From assembly GCA_964623915.1 (NCBI GenBank), contig CAZUVQ010000014.1, forward strand, positions 1 to 25,240: 25,240 bases of DNA, read 5' to 3'. Positions 14,589 through 22,836 of the stretch are shown here, piece by piece. The notes under the pieces were generated by a model. That model saw nothing but the letters and a program-made list of their open reading frames with translations. It did no database searches and had not been told where the DNA came from. Every line of letters starts with the position of its first letter. Positions within the stretch are counted from its first letter, which is position 1. This DNA comes from CAZUVQ01 sp964623915. GTDB taxonomy: Bacteria; Bacillota; Clostridia; UMGS1883; UMGS1540. The position numbers and the translations under genes were made by a program.

Positions 14589-17079
14589 CAAACCAGCTCC
14601 TGCCTGACGCCATGTCAACATCTATAGGTACAGACAAGGAGAACGCATTCTCCATTTCACGCTTCACTATTTCTTTTACACAATTAACTTCATCCTTGTG
14701 AGCTTCAACAATCAGCTCATCGTGTACCTGTAATATTAGCCTTGATTTTGGGGCTTCTTTTTTAAGCGCATTATAAACATGAATCATCGCAAGCTTAATT
14801 ATATCTGCGGCTGTTCCCTGTATTGGAGCGTTCATAGCAACCCGCTCCCCAAAAGAACGCAGATTAAAGTTAGAAGAAGTAATCTCCGGAATGTACCGCC
14901 TTCTGCCTGAGAGTGTTTTTACAAAGCCATGCTCTTTTGCAAACGTTACAGTATCTTTCATATATTGCCTTACAGACACATAGCTGTCAAGATACTTTTC
15001 TATATACTCCTTTGCCTCTTTTCTTGATACGCCAATATCCTCTGAAAGCGAAAACTCACCTATGCCGTAAACTATGCCAAAATTTACCGCCTTTGCTTTT
15101 CTACGCATTTCCGGAGTTATCATATCATGGGGAAGCCCGAACACCTGGGAAGCTGTTTTTGTGTGAATATCAATGCCACCCCGAAAGCTGTCACACATTC
15201 TTTCGTCGCCTGAAATTGATGCTAAAACACGCAATTCAATCTGAGAATAATCAGCATCTACCAGAATATAATCGTCATTTTCCGCAACAAAAACCTTTCG
15301 AAACTCCCTGCCGATTTCAGTTCTAATAGGAATATTCTGAAGGTTAGGTTCAGTTGAGCTTATTCTTCCTGTTGTTGTAACTGTCTGATTAAAACTCGAA
15401 TGAATTCTCCCTGTTTCGGGATTAATAACATTTGCAAGACCGTCAGCATATGTTGATTTTAATTTTGCAAAATGCCTGTACTTTAAAATACTGTCGATAA
15501 TTGCATGCCTTGGCCTCAATTTTTCAAGCACGTCCACACCGGTGGAATAACCTGTTTTTGTTTTTTTAATAACCGGTAACTGCAATTTTTCAAAAAGGAT
15601 TACACCAAGCTGTTTGGGTGAATTTATGTTAAAGCTCTCCCCTGCCATTTCATATATATCAGCTTCAAGGGCATCTATTTGTGTTTTTAACAATTTTGAA
15701 AACTCAATAAGCTTTTCTTTATCTGCACGAAAACCTAAAATTTCCATGGATGCAAGAACAGGAATTAAAGGAAGCTCTATATCAAAATACAGCTGTTCCT
15801 GACCTTTTTTTTGAAGTTCGTCACGTTGGATTTCAGCCAGTTTTTCTATACATGACGCTTGACCTGCGTCATCAGCATCAGCGCCCATATATAGCGAGCA
15901 TATATGAGAAAGAGAAAAATTATTTTCTGCAGGGTTCAATATATAAGTTGCAATTGCTGTATCAAAGGCAATCCCCTCATAACCGATACCCATTTTGTTC
16001 AATGCTTTAATATCAACTTTTATGTTATTTGCGGTTTTTGGTATTGAAGCATCTTCAAATACATCTTTCATATCAATTGCATCAGCTTCATAAACCTTGT
16101 CAGAAAACGCAAAAAGTATTTTATCCTCATTTAACAAATAAAATAATTTGTCGATTTTTGAAATGATATTTTCATCTGCTTTTGTAACTTCTGCTGTCAG
16201 GGATTCGGCTTTTTCAGCTTTTAAATCAAGCTTATTTATTAAAGAATTAAATTCAAGCTTTTCCAACATACCTGCTAAACCATCATTATATGGTAAAACG
16301 GCAAAATCATCAATCTTTTTGTCAATAGGAACATCCAGCACAATAGTGGAAAGACGCCTGCTTAAAAATGCCTGTTCCCTACCTTCTTCAAGTTTTTTAT
16401 TAAGCACACCTTTTATTTCAGAAAGGTTTTCATAAACACCTTCAATTGTTTTATATTTGGCAATCAGTGATAATGCTGTTTTCTCCCCAACTCCGGCAAC
16501 ACCCGGAATATTATCGGACGAATCCCCCATCAGTCCTTTAACTTCTATCATCATTTTCGGTGTAATACCGTATTTTTCCTTTACAGCTTGTGTGTCATAT
16601 CTCACCGTTTGTGTGAATCCCATTGCAGTTGTAGTCAGAAGGACATTTACATTTTCATTAATGAGCTGAATATCGTCACGGTCACCCGTCAGAATACAGC
16701 ACTGTACCCCTTGTTTTGTGCATATGTTTGATATTGTCCCTATAAGGTCATCAGCTTCATACCCGGCTTTTTCTATCTGTGCCACGTTCATCAAGGTCAG
16801 TAATTCTTTAAGCAATGGCATCTGCTCTGCCAGCTCAGGCGGCATACCTTTTCTCTGTGCTTTGTAAAGCTCATATTCCTTATGCCTGAAAGTTGGCTCC
16901 CGAACGTCAAAAGCAACAACAACATACTGCGGTTTTTCTTCTTCCATTGTTTTTAAGAATATGTTGAGGAAACCGTAAATACCATTTGTCCATATACCGT
17001 CACGGGTAGTAAGGTTTTTAATGGCATAAAAGGCACGGTTTATTATGCTGTTACCGTCTAACACAAGAAGCTTTTCCAT
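14578..17079 (-). CDS. polA: DNA polymerase I
   Basis: An 833-residue family A polymerase for Okazaki fragment processing and repair. Residues 1 to about 290 are the 5'-3' nuclease, with VLDGNSIINRAFYAI, GYEADDLIGT and GLMGDSSDNIPGVAGVGEKTA. Residues about 305-460 correspond to the proofreading domain, but the first exonuclease motif (Asp-x-Glu) is missing; only a degenerate FDTAIATYIL remains, so proofreading is probably inactive as in Bacillus. The polymerase domain carries motif A DYSQIELR (Asp610), motif B RRKAKAVNFGIVYG and motif C VHDELIVEA (Asp787). The start follows AAAGGA, which overlaps the end of the upstream P-loop/Asp23 gene, 4 bases away. Confidence 0.97.
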   Translation of the reverse strand: MEKLLVLDGNSIINRAFYAIKNLTTRDGIWTNGIYGFLNIFLKTMEEEKPQYVVVAFDVREPTFRHKEYELYKAQRKGMPPELAEQMPLLKELLTLMNVAQIEKAGYEADDLIGTISNICTKQGVQCCILTGDRDDIQLINENVNVLLTTTAMGFTQTVRYDTQAVKEKYGITPKMMIEVKGLMGDSSDNIPGVAGVGEKTALSLIAKYKTIEGVYENLSEIKGVLNKKLEEGREQAFLSRRLSTIVLDVPIDKKIDDFAVLPYNDGLAGMLEKLEFNSLINKLDLKAEKAESLTAEVTKADENIISKIDKLFYLLNEDKILFAFSDKVYEADAIDMKDVFEDASIPKTANNIKVDIKALNKMGIGYEGIAFDTAIATYILNPAENNFSLSHICSLYMGADADDAGQASCIEKLAEIQRDELQKKGQEQLYFDIELPLIPVLASMEILGFRADKEKLIEFSKLLKTQIDALEADIYEMAGESFNINSPKQLGVILFEKLQLPVIKKTKTGYSTGVDVLEKLRPRHAIIDSILKYRHFAKLKSTYADGLANVINPETGRIHSSFNQTVTTTGRISSTEPNLQNIPIRTEIGREFRKVFVAENDDYILVDADYSQIELRVLASISGDERMCDSFRGGIDIHTKTASQVFGLPHDMITPEMRRKAKAVNFGIVYGIGEFSLSEDIGVSRKEAKEYIEKYLDSYVSVRQYMKDTVTFAKEHGFVKTLSGRRRYIPEITSSNFNLRSFGERVAMNAPIQGTAADIIKLAMIHVYNALKKEAPKSRLILQVHDELIVEAHKDEVNCVKEIVKREMENAFSLSVPIDVDMASGRSWFDAK

Positions 17080-17083
17080 TGTA

Positions 17084-17914
17084 TCAATCCTTTCTTAGGG
17101 GCAAATCAGAAAGACCTTTTATTGTTACAGTTATGAGATTAATATTTATAGCCGTTGTTTTTTCAAAAGCTTTTCTAATATTGTTCGTTACTTTTTTTGC
17201 AACATCAGGCAAGTGCTTTCCATATCTTGCCACAATTCCGATTTTTATATTAACACTTTCTTCTTCATCGGAAATTACTGAACATGAGACTACCTCCGAA
17301 ACATCTTCAGTCAGCTTTGCCTCATATGTACAAATACCTATAAGAACTGAATTTGCAATAACAAATTCACCAAGGTAACTGAAGGTAGGTCTTACCACAC
17401 TTTTTTCAGATAAATCGGCACCGCTTTTCTTATTTTTTCTTAATTTTTTCAATGCATCCATCCAGTAACCCGAGAAATCTTTTTTTATCTCAAAGGTCGG
17501 CACAGGAATAACATGCTTTCCCTGATTTTTTCTTGTTTCAATGGCTTTCTCAATTTCCACAGATGTTGCTATATCAGTAATCTTTATATATTTTTCGGGA
17601 TTTGGAAGAGAAAGCACAGTAGCGATTTTGTCAATCATACCCGTTGAGGTGCCTAAAATCAGTATAGCCTGTGGATTATGCTGATTTATAGCTGTCATCA
17701 TTTCTTTTGCACGCTCACCTTTTAAAAACAATGCACTTCTGACAGAGGCAAGCCTTGTACTTTCTTTTTTTGCAGATTTTCCTGCAATTATTCGGTGATC
17801 TGAAATTAAAAGCCCGTCATCTATTATATATCTTATTCCTTCATCAGCGGCAACCTCTAATGCACGATAGCTTTTACCGCTTCCGCTAACACCTACAAAA
17901 CCAACTACTCTCAT
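17084..17914 (-). CDS. P-loop ATPase fused to an Asp23/Gls24 domain
   Basis: A 276-residue two-domain protein. The N-terminal part starts MRVVGFVGVSGSGKS with a Walker A loop at 8-15; the following IIDDGLLISDHRI and ILILGTSTGMIDKI suggest an ATPase or kinase-like fold. A Lys-rich linker leads to a C-terminal domain (about 173-276) resembling Asp23/Gls24 envelope-stress proteins: the segment from RPTFSYLG through VNIKIGIVARYGKHLPDVAKKV and the V-x-I-x-G end are characteristic. The biochemical function is not known. The ATG at 17912-17914 has AAAGGA about 14 bases upstream, somewhat far. It lies between rex and polA, with a 4-base gap to polA. What I infer is limited to nucleotide binding and a link to the cell envelope. 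Confidence 0.72.
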   Translation of the reverse strand: MRVVGFVGVSGSGKSYRALEVAADEGIRYIIDDGLLISDHRIIAGKSAKKESTRLASVRSALFLKGERAKEMMTAINQHNPQAILILGTSTGMIDKIATVLSLPNPEKYIKITDIATSVEIEKAIETRKNQGKHVIPVPTFEIKKDFSGYWMDALKKLRKNKKSGADLSEKSVVRPTFSYLGEFVIANSVLIGICTYEAKLTEDVSEVVSCSVISDEEESVNIKIGIVARYGKHLPDVAKKVTNNIRKAFEKTTAININLITVTIKGLSDLPLRKD

Positions 17915-17975
17915 AGTTTTTTCCAAATCCTTTCTGCCCACAAAAAATTGCAGACGAATTATATACACCAAAGGA

Positions 17976-17996
17976 TTGATGTGTTCTTCACGTCAA
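17976..17996. repeat. 21-bp inverted repeat between rex and the P-loop/Asp23 gene
   Basis: TTGATGTG (17976-17983) and CACGTCAA (17989-17996) are complementary except at one position, with a 5-base centre. It could be a protein-binding site or a weak RNA hairpin inside the operon. It lacks a T run and so is not a terminator. Confidence 0.4.
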
Positions 17997-18001
17997 AACC
18001 C

Positions 18002-18628
18002 CTATCTTTCGCTTATATCATGTGACAGTGTCATCAGGCTGTCAATAAGATGTACATTCTCTACCTGTATCCCTTCGGGAACATGAAGCTCCATATACGA
18101 AAAGTTCCAAATACCACGGATTCCAAGTGCACATATTTTATCTGAAATTTCCTGAGCATAATTCTTAGGTAGAGTAAGTATCGCTATATCGGGTTTTAAA
18201 ACCTTGAATTCCTCTTCCATATTGTCAATATGGCTTACCTTTATACCATTAATCTCATTTTTGCATAACTCATCGTTGTTATCATAAATACCAACCAGAG
18301 AAAAGCCTCTTTTCTTAAAACCGGAATAATTGGCAAGCGCGTGACCTAAATTACCCGCACCAATAATAACTGTTTTATGCCCGTTGTTAAGCCCTAATAT
18401 GTCACCTATTTTCGCATGAAGTATTTCAACGTTATAGCCGTACCCCTGCTGACCGAAGCCGCCAAAACAGTTTAAGTCCTGACGTATCTGTGAAGCGGTA
18501 ACACTCATCCTCTCTGCAAGGGCATTAGAGGATATTCTATCAATACCCTCTGCTTTTAAATCCGCCAGATATCTGTAATACCTTGGCAAGCGCCTTATAA
18601 CAACCTTTGAGACCTTTTTAGCAATCAT
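18002..18628 (-). CDS. rex: Redox-sensing transcriptional repressor Rex
   Basis: A 208-residue homodimeric repressor that senses the NADH/NAD+ ratio and releases DNA when NADH rises. The winged-helix domain covers about residues 1-80, with RLPRYYRYL and SASQIRQDL-type recognition helix (here VTASQIRQDLNCFGGFGQQG). The Rossmann domain has GAGNLG at 90-95 and the conserved GIYDNN after the second strand, and the C-terminal helix for domain swapping is present. Length is normal. The ATG has GGAG about 9 bases upstream. It follows the isocitrate dehydrogenase gene by 51 bases without an evident promoter, so it belongs to the acn-icd transcript. I see no clear Rex box inside the gap. Confidence 0.96.
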   Translation of the reverse strand: MIAKKVSKVVIRRLPRYYRYLADLKAEGIDRISSNALAERMSVTASQIRQDLNCFGGFGQQGYGYNVEILHAKIGDILGLNNGHKTVIIGAGNLGHALANYSGFKKRGFSLVGIYDNNDELCKNEINGIKVSHIDNMEEEFKVLKPDIAILTLPKNYAQEISDKICALGIRGIWNFSYMELHVPEGIQVENVHLIDSLMTLSHDISER

Positions 18629-18679
18629 AATATTTACTCCAGACTTTTTTATTACTTCATTAAACCTGAGCAGTAGAAT

Positions 18680-19840
18680 TTAAAGCCCTTTAATAGTGTC
18701 CATAATATAATCTGCGAACTCTTCGCTCGTAGCTCCCGTATCTCGGCCTGTAATTACAAGTTTCTTTTCTTCGTACATACACGTATCCATTGCCTGTGAA
18801 AGCAAGCCGGCCTCTTTATTATAACCAATGTGATTAAGAAGCATTGCTGCTGCCCTTATTATGCTTGAAGGGTCGGCATATTTGTCTCTGCCCTCCTGTA
18901 CCATTCTCGGTGCTGAACCGTGTATGGCTTCAAACATGGCATATTTTTTTCCTAAGTTTGCACTGCCGGCGGTACCTACCCCACCCTGAAATTCAGCGGC
19001 TTCATCTGTAATAATATCTCCGTAAAGATTAGGCAATACAACTACCTGAAAGCCTGTGCGGCGCTTTTCATCAACAAGCTTTGCCGTCATAATATCTATA
19101 TACCAGTCGTCCATCTCAATTTCCGGATAATCTGCTGCTACCTTTTTGCAGACGTCAAGAAACTTTCCGTCAGTAGTTTTTATTACATTTGCCTTTGTAA
19201 CACAGGTAACTTTTGTTTTACCGTTATTTTTTGCATACTCAAAAGCGGTTCTCGCAATTCTTTCTGAACCTTCCGTTGTTGTTACGCAAAAATCAAAAGC
19301 AAGCTCATCGTCAACATTTACACCCTGGCTGCCAAGGGCATATGAACCCTCTGTGTTTTCGCGGAAAAACGTCCAGTCAATTCCCTGACTCTCAACCTTT
19401 ACAGGGCGCACGTTTGCAAAAAGATCAAGCTCTTTACGCATTGCAACGTTTGCGCTTTCAATATTTGGCCACGGGTCACCCTTTCTGGGTGTTGTTGTGG
19501 GGCCTTTTAGTATAACATGGCATTTGCGAAGCTCTGATAAAACGTCATCCGGTATAGCCTTGTTATGGGCAACCCTGTTTTCAATCGTAAGTCCGTCTAT
19601 AACGCGAAATTCAACCTTACCGCCTGCAACCTCATCCTTGAGAAGAAACTCAAGAATTCTGTGTGCCTGGCGTGTTATGGCAGGACCAATACCGTCTCCG
19701 CCAACTACTCCAATAATTACTTTGTCAAGACTTGAAAAATCTAAAAAATCCTTGTCTATTTTTATTCTTTCATTTCTTTCAAGCTGTTCTTCAACCAAAG
19801 CGGCAAACTTTTCAGCTGCCATTTTTACTTTATCTGTCAT
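18680..19840 (-). CDS. Isocitrate dehydrogenase (isocitrate/isopropylmalate family)
   Basis: A 386-residue beta-decarboxylating dehydrogenase. After a predicted N-terminal extension of about 38 residues come VIIGVVGGDGIGPAI, the substrate motif SANVAMRKELDLFANVRP, ENTEG at 161-165, and IHGSAPRM in the cofactor region. The ENTEG motif and the adjacent aconitase indicate isocitrate, not isopropylmalate, as substrate: isocitrate to 2-oxoglutarate with CO2 and NAD(P)H. Which cofactor is used cannot be settled by eye, though NAD is likely in this clade. It follows aconitase by two bases, with GGAGGG overlapping the aconitase stop region, so the two are translationally coupled and feed glutamate synthesis. 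A citrate synthase is not in the window. Confidence 0.88.
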   Translation of the reverse strand: MTDKVKMAAEKFAALVEEQLERNERIKIDKDFLDFSSLDKVIIGVVGGDGIGPAITRQAHRILEFLLKDEVAGGKVEFRVIDGLTIENRVAHNKAIPDDVLSELRKCHVILKGPTTTPRKGDPWPNIESANVAMRKELDLFANVRPVKVESQGIDWTFFRENTEGSYALGSQGVNVDDELAFDFCVTTTEGSERIARTAFEYAKNNGKTKVTCVTKANVIKTTDGKFLDVCKKVAADYPEIEMDDWYIDIMTAKLVDEKRRTGFQVVVLPNLYGDIITDEAAEFQGGVGTAGSANLGKKYAMFEAIHGSAPRMVQEGRDKYADPSSIIRAAAMLLNHIGYNKEAGLLSQAMDTCMYEEKKLVITGRDTGATSEEFADYIMDTIKGL

Positions 19841-19842
19841 TG

Positions 19843-21771
19843 TTATCCCTCCGAATTATTTTTTGTATAGTTTAAAAGACCACCTGCTATAATAATGTCA
19901 CGTTGACGCTCAGAAATTGCAATGTTTGTCGCAAATTCTTTTCCGTCTGACCTTTTAACTGTTATGCAATTTCCTTTTTTTATCTGCTCTGCCGGATTTT
20001 CAATGAAAAGTGTATCAGATTGCGAAATTTTATCGTAATCATCTTCATCTGCAAATGTCAGGGGCAGAATACCTGAGTTTATAAGGTTTGCCATATGAAT
20101 TCTTGCAAAGCTTTTTGCTATAACGGCTTTTATCCCAAGATAAAGAGGAACTAATGCGGCATGCTCACGGCTTGAGCCCTGTCCGTAGTTTGAACCGCCT
20201 ACAATAATACCGCCACCATTTTCCTTTGCCCTTTTCGGGAAATCAGCGTCACATGGAGTTAAACAAAACTCAGAAAGATAAGGAATGTTTGAACGGTATG
20301 GCAACAGCTTTGCGTTTGATGGCATAATATGGTCTGTTGTTATATTATCCCCTAACTTTATTAAAACATTACCTTTTATATCACCTTTTAAAGGCTTGTT
20401 AATCGGGAATTCCTTAATATTAGGTCCCCTAACAACCGTGACATCTGCACCTTCCGGAGCAGGAGATATAATCATATTATCATTTATTAAAAACTTTTCA
20501 GGCATTGTAATATCAAGCATTCCGCCAAGTTCAGACGGGTCGGTAAGCTCGCCTCTAATAGCTGAGTATGCTGCAACTTCAGGGCTTACAAGGTAAACAT
20601 TTGCTGATACAGTTCCGCTTCTGCCTTCAAAATTACGGTTGAATGTGCGAAGGGATACCGCATTAGTCCTCGGCGCCTGTCCCATACCGATACATGGGCC
20701 ACAGGCAGATTCCAAAATTCTTGCTCCTGCTGCAACCATATCTGCCAATGCCCCGTTTTCAGCAAGCGTATTCAATACTTGCTTTGAGCCGGGAGCAATA
20801 ACAAGGCTAACATCGGGATGAACTGTTTTCCCTTTAAGAATTGCTGCCACCTTCATCATATCCATATACGATGAGTTTGTACAGCTTCCAATGGCAACCT
20901 GGTCAACCTTTATTTTTCCAATTTCTGTAATATTTTTGACGTTGTCAGGGCTGTGGGGCATAGCCGCCAACGGCTTTAGTGCCGATAAGTCAATATTAAT
21001 TTCTTCATCGTAAACGGCATCAGCATCGGGCTTTAGCTCTGAGAAATCCTCTCCTCTGCCCTGTGCCTTTAAAAACTCAAGCGTAATTTCATCGCTGGGG
21101 AATATAGATGTAGTAGCACCAAGCTCCGCACCCATATTAGTAATTGTAGCCCTTTCGGGAACAGTTAATGAGCAAACTCCCTCTCCTGCGTATTCAATAA
21201 CCTTTCCCACACCGCCCTTTACTGACAATATGCGAAGAACCTCAAGAATTATATCCTTTGCTGCTGCATAGCCCTGTAAACTTCCGGTAAGATTTACCTT
21301 TACAATTTTGGGCATGGGAAGATAGTATGCTCCGCCGCCCATAGCAACGGCAACGTCAAGACCTCCTGCTCCGATGGCAAGCATACCTAAGCCTCCTCCG
21401 GTGGGAGTATGACTGTCAGAACCAAGTAACGTATAACCGGGAACACCAAAACGCTCAAGATGAACCTGATGGCATATACCGTTTCCGGGGCGCGAAAAAT
21501 ATACCCCGTGTTTTGATGCAACCGTCTGTATATATTTATGGTCATCAGCGTTCTCAAATCCGGATTGAATGGTATTATGATCGATATATGCTACCGATTT
21601 TTTAGTTTTAACCCTGGGAATTCCCATAGCTTCAAACTGGAGATACGCCATTGTACCCGTTGAATCCTGTGTCAATGTCTGGTCAATACTAATTGAGATT
21701 TCGCTTCCCGCTATCATCTCTCCGCTTACCAGATGGTTTTTAATAATTTTTTGTGCAAGTGTTTTACCCAT
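19843..21771 (-). CDS. Aconitate hydratase
   Basis: A 642-residue-class [4Fe-4S] aconitase (641 by the ATG at 21771) that isomerises citrate to isocitrate through cis-aconitate. The cluster ligands are Cys297 (SCTNSS), Cys357 and Cys360 (ACGPCIG). The substrate-binding LGSDSHTPTGGGLGMLAIG, and QGSSREHAALVPLYLG in the swivelling C-terminal domain, are intact. The size fits the shorter, Aquifex-type subgroup of the AcnA/homoaconitase family. I chose the ATG at 21769-21771 because GAGGTGAT lies 5-7 bases before it; the longer frame to 21801 would start inside the promoter's -10 element. It is the first gene of a seven-gene run. Confidence 0.95.
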   Translation of the reverse strand: MGKTLAQKIIKNHLVSGEMIAGSEISISIDQTLTQDSTGTMAYLQFEAMGIPRVKTKKSVAYIDHNTIQSGFENADDHKYIQTVASKHGVYFSRPGNGICHQVHLERFGVPGYTLLGSDSHTPTGGGLGMLAIGAGGLDVAVAMGGGAYYLPMPKIVKVNLTGSLQGYAAAKDIILEVLRILSVKGGVGKVIEYAGEGVCSLTVPERATITNMGAELGATTSIFPSDEITLEFLKAQGRGEDFSELKPDADAVYDEEINIDLSALKPLAAMPHSPDNVKNITEIGKIKVDQVAIGSCTNSSYMDMMKVAAILKGKTVHPDVSLVIAPGSKQVLNTLAENGALADMVAAGARILESACGPCIGMGQAPRTNAVSLRTFNRNFEGRSGTVSANVYLVSPEVAAYSAIRGELTDPSELGGMLDITMPEKFLINDNMIISPAPEGADVTVVRGPNIKEFPINKPLKGDIKGNVLIKLGDNITTDHIMPSNAKLLPYRSNIPYLSEFCLTPCDADFPKRAKENGGGIIVGGSNYGQGSSREHAALVPLYLGIKAVIAKSFARIHMANLINSGILPLTFADEDDYDKISQSDTLFIENPAEQIKKGNCITVKRSDGKEFATNIAISERQRDIIIAGGLLNYTKNNSEG

Positions 21772-21799
21772 GTCATCACCTCGTAAATATTGATATTTC

Positions 21800-21829
21800 A
21801 TTATACCTTATATACATATAGAATGTCAA
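21800..21829 (-). promoter_or_regulatory. Promoter of the aconitase operon
   Basis: On the minus strand a perfect TTGACA (21824-21829), an 18-base spacer and a perfect TATAAT (21800-21805). Transcription would start near 21793, about 20 bases before the ATG. Confidence 0.8.
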
Positions 21830-21847
21830 GAAAGAACACACCAAAAG

Positions 21848-21881
21848 TGTATAATTGTCAATGATGGGTGACAATTGTACA
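21848..21881. promoter_or_regulatory. Operator-like inverted repeat in the aconitase/ecfT divergent region
   Basis: TGTATAATTGTCA (21848-21860) and TGACAATTGTACA (21869-21881) are complementary at 12 of 13 positions around an 8-base centre. The centre lies about 71 bases upstream of the predicted aconitase transcription start, a usual place for an activator, and about 80 bases before the ecfT start. It does not match the Rex consensus I know. Which protein binds is unknown. Confidence 0.6.
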
Positions 21882-21911
21882 ACATTTATTTTACGCTAAG
21901 CCGATTATCAA

Positions 21912-21940
21912 TTGACAAATTTGGCAGTTTATTATAGAAT
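21912..21940 (+). promoter_or_regulatory. Promoter of the ECF transporter operon
   Basis: A perfect TTGACA (21912-21917), a 17-base spacer and TAGAAT (21935-21940, five of six). The leader to the ecfT ATG is about 26 bases. Confidence 0.75.
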
Positions 21941-21972
21941 ATTAAAAAAGTAATAAGAAAGCAAGAAGATAA

Positions 21973-22836
21973 ATGAGAAGATTTTTAAAATTTCATCCTT
22001 GGACGTTGTTTTGTTTTTTTGTTGTTGTTTCAGGGATCACTATGACAGGGCAGTCCTTTTATATAATATCAGCCTCTCTTTTCTCCGCTTTTTTAATGGC
22101 TTGTCTGTTTATGGAGTCAAAAAGTGCGACAGAGGGCATATGGTTTTACATTTTGCTTGTACTTGGTATTACACTTATTAACCCTATATTTTCTCAAAAC
22201 GGAAAAACTGTGTTGTTTTCGGTTTTTCACAGGGATATAACAAAAGAAGCAATTCTTTTCGGGCTTTTGCAAGGGCTTAAGATTTTTGCTGTAATATTCT
22301 GGTTTCGCGTGTTCAGCTTTATCTTTACTACAGACAAGCTTCTTATGATGTTCGGAAAATATATGCCAAAGCTTACATTGACGCTTTCAATGGCTATAAG
22401 GTTTATCCCATTATTCAAAAGACAGATACAAAAAATAAAGGAAACACAAAGCACATTAGGCTTATATGGCGGTGATAAAAAAAACCTGAAAATTAAAGCC
22501 GCTGTGAAGGTATTTGTTTCAGTGCTTGCCTGGGCGCCTGAAAATGCAATTGATACTTATGATGCGATGTTAGCAAGAGGATATGCCGGCAAAAAGATTA
22601 CAATTGCACAAAGCAATAGGTTTTTATTGTCGGATATTGCATTTATTATATGTTGTATTTTTGTTTTGTTTGTATTCATAATTAAAAACATAGGCGGTAA
22701 TTTTGTTTCTTTTAATTATGTAAATACAGCTTTTGATTTTTCAGGCTTTATTATCGTAACGGCTTTGTTTTTCTATCCGTCAGTAATACACATAAAGGAA
22801 AATATAATATGGAAATACTATCTATCAAAGATTTAA
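21973..22836 (+). CDS. ECF transporter transmembrane component EcfT
   Basis: A 287-residue membrane protein, the scaffold that couples ATP hydrolysis to substrate uptake in energy-coupling-factor vitamin transporters. It begins with FHPWTLFCFF and has hydrophobic segments at the N-terminus, about residues 95-120 and the C-terminus. The cytoplasmic coupling region contains SMAIRFIPLFKRQ and the Ala-Arg-Gly motif DAMLARGYAG, which docks on the ATPases. The ATG at 21973 has only a weak GAAGA before it. It overlaps the following ATPase gene by 28 bases, so the stoichiometric partners are translationally coupled. The promoter lies in the divergent region shared with aconitase. Confidence 0.92.
   Translation: MRRFLKFHPWTLFCFFVVVSGITMTGQSFYIISASLFSAFLMACLFMESKSATEGIWFYILLVLGITLINPIFSQNGKTVLFSVFHRDITKEAILFGLLQGLKIFAVIFWFRVFSFIFTTDKLLMMFGKYMPKLTLTLSMAIRFIPLFKRQIQKIKETQSTLGLYGGDKKNLKIKAAVKVFVSVLAWAPENAIDTYDAMLARGYAGKKITIAQSNRFLLSDIAFIICCIFVLFVFIIKNIGGNFVSFNYVNTAFDFSGFIIVTALFFYPSVIHIKENIIWKYYLSKI

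Noticed and set aside
17915..17971. N-terminal extension of the P-loop/Asp23 protein (19 more residues)
   Set aside because: The extension has no ribosome binding site, and the P-loop domain starts naturally at the ATG at 17914.
21882..21972. Possible vitamin riboswitch before the ECF operon
   Set aside because: The leader after the predicted promoter is about 26 bases, and I recognise no cobalamin, TPP or FMN riboswitch core.
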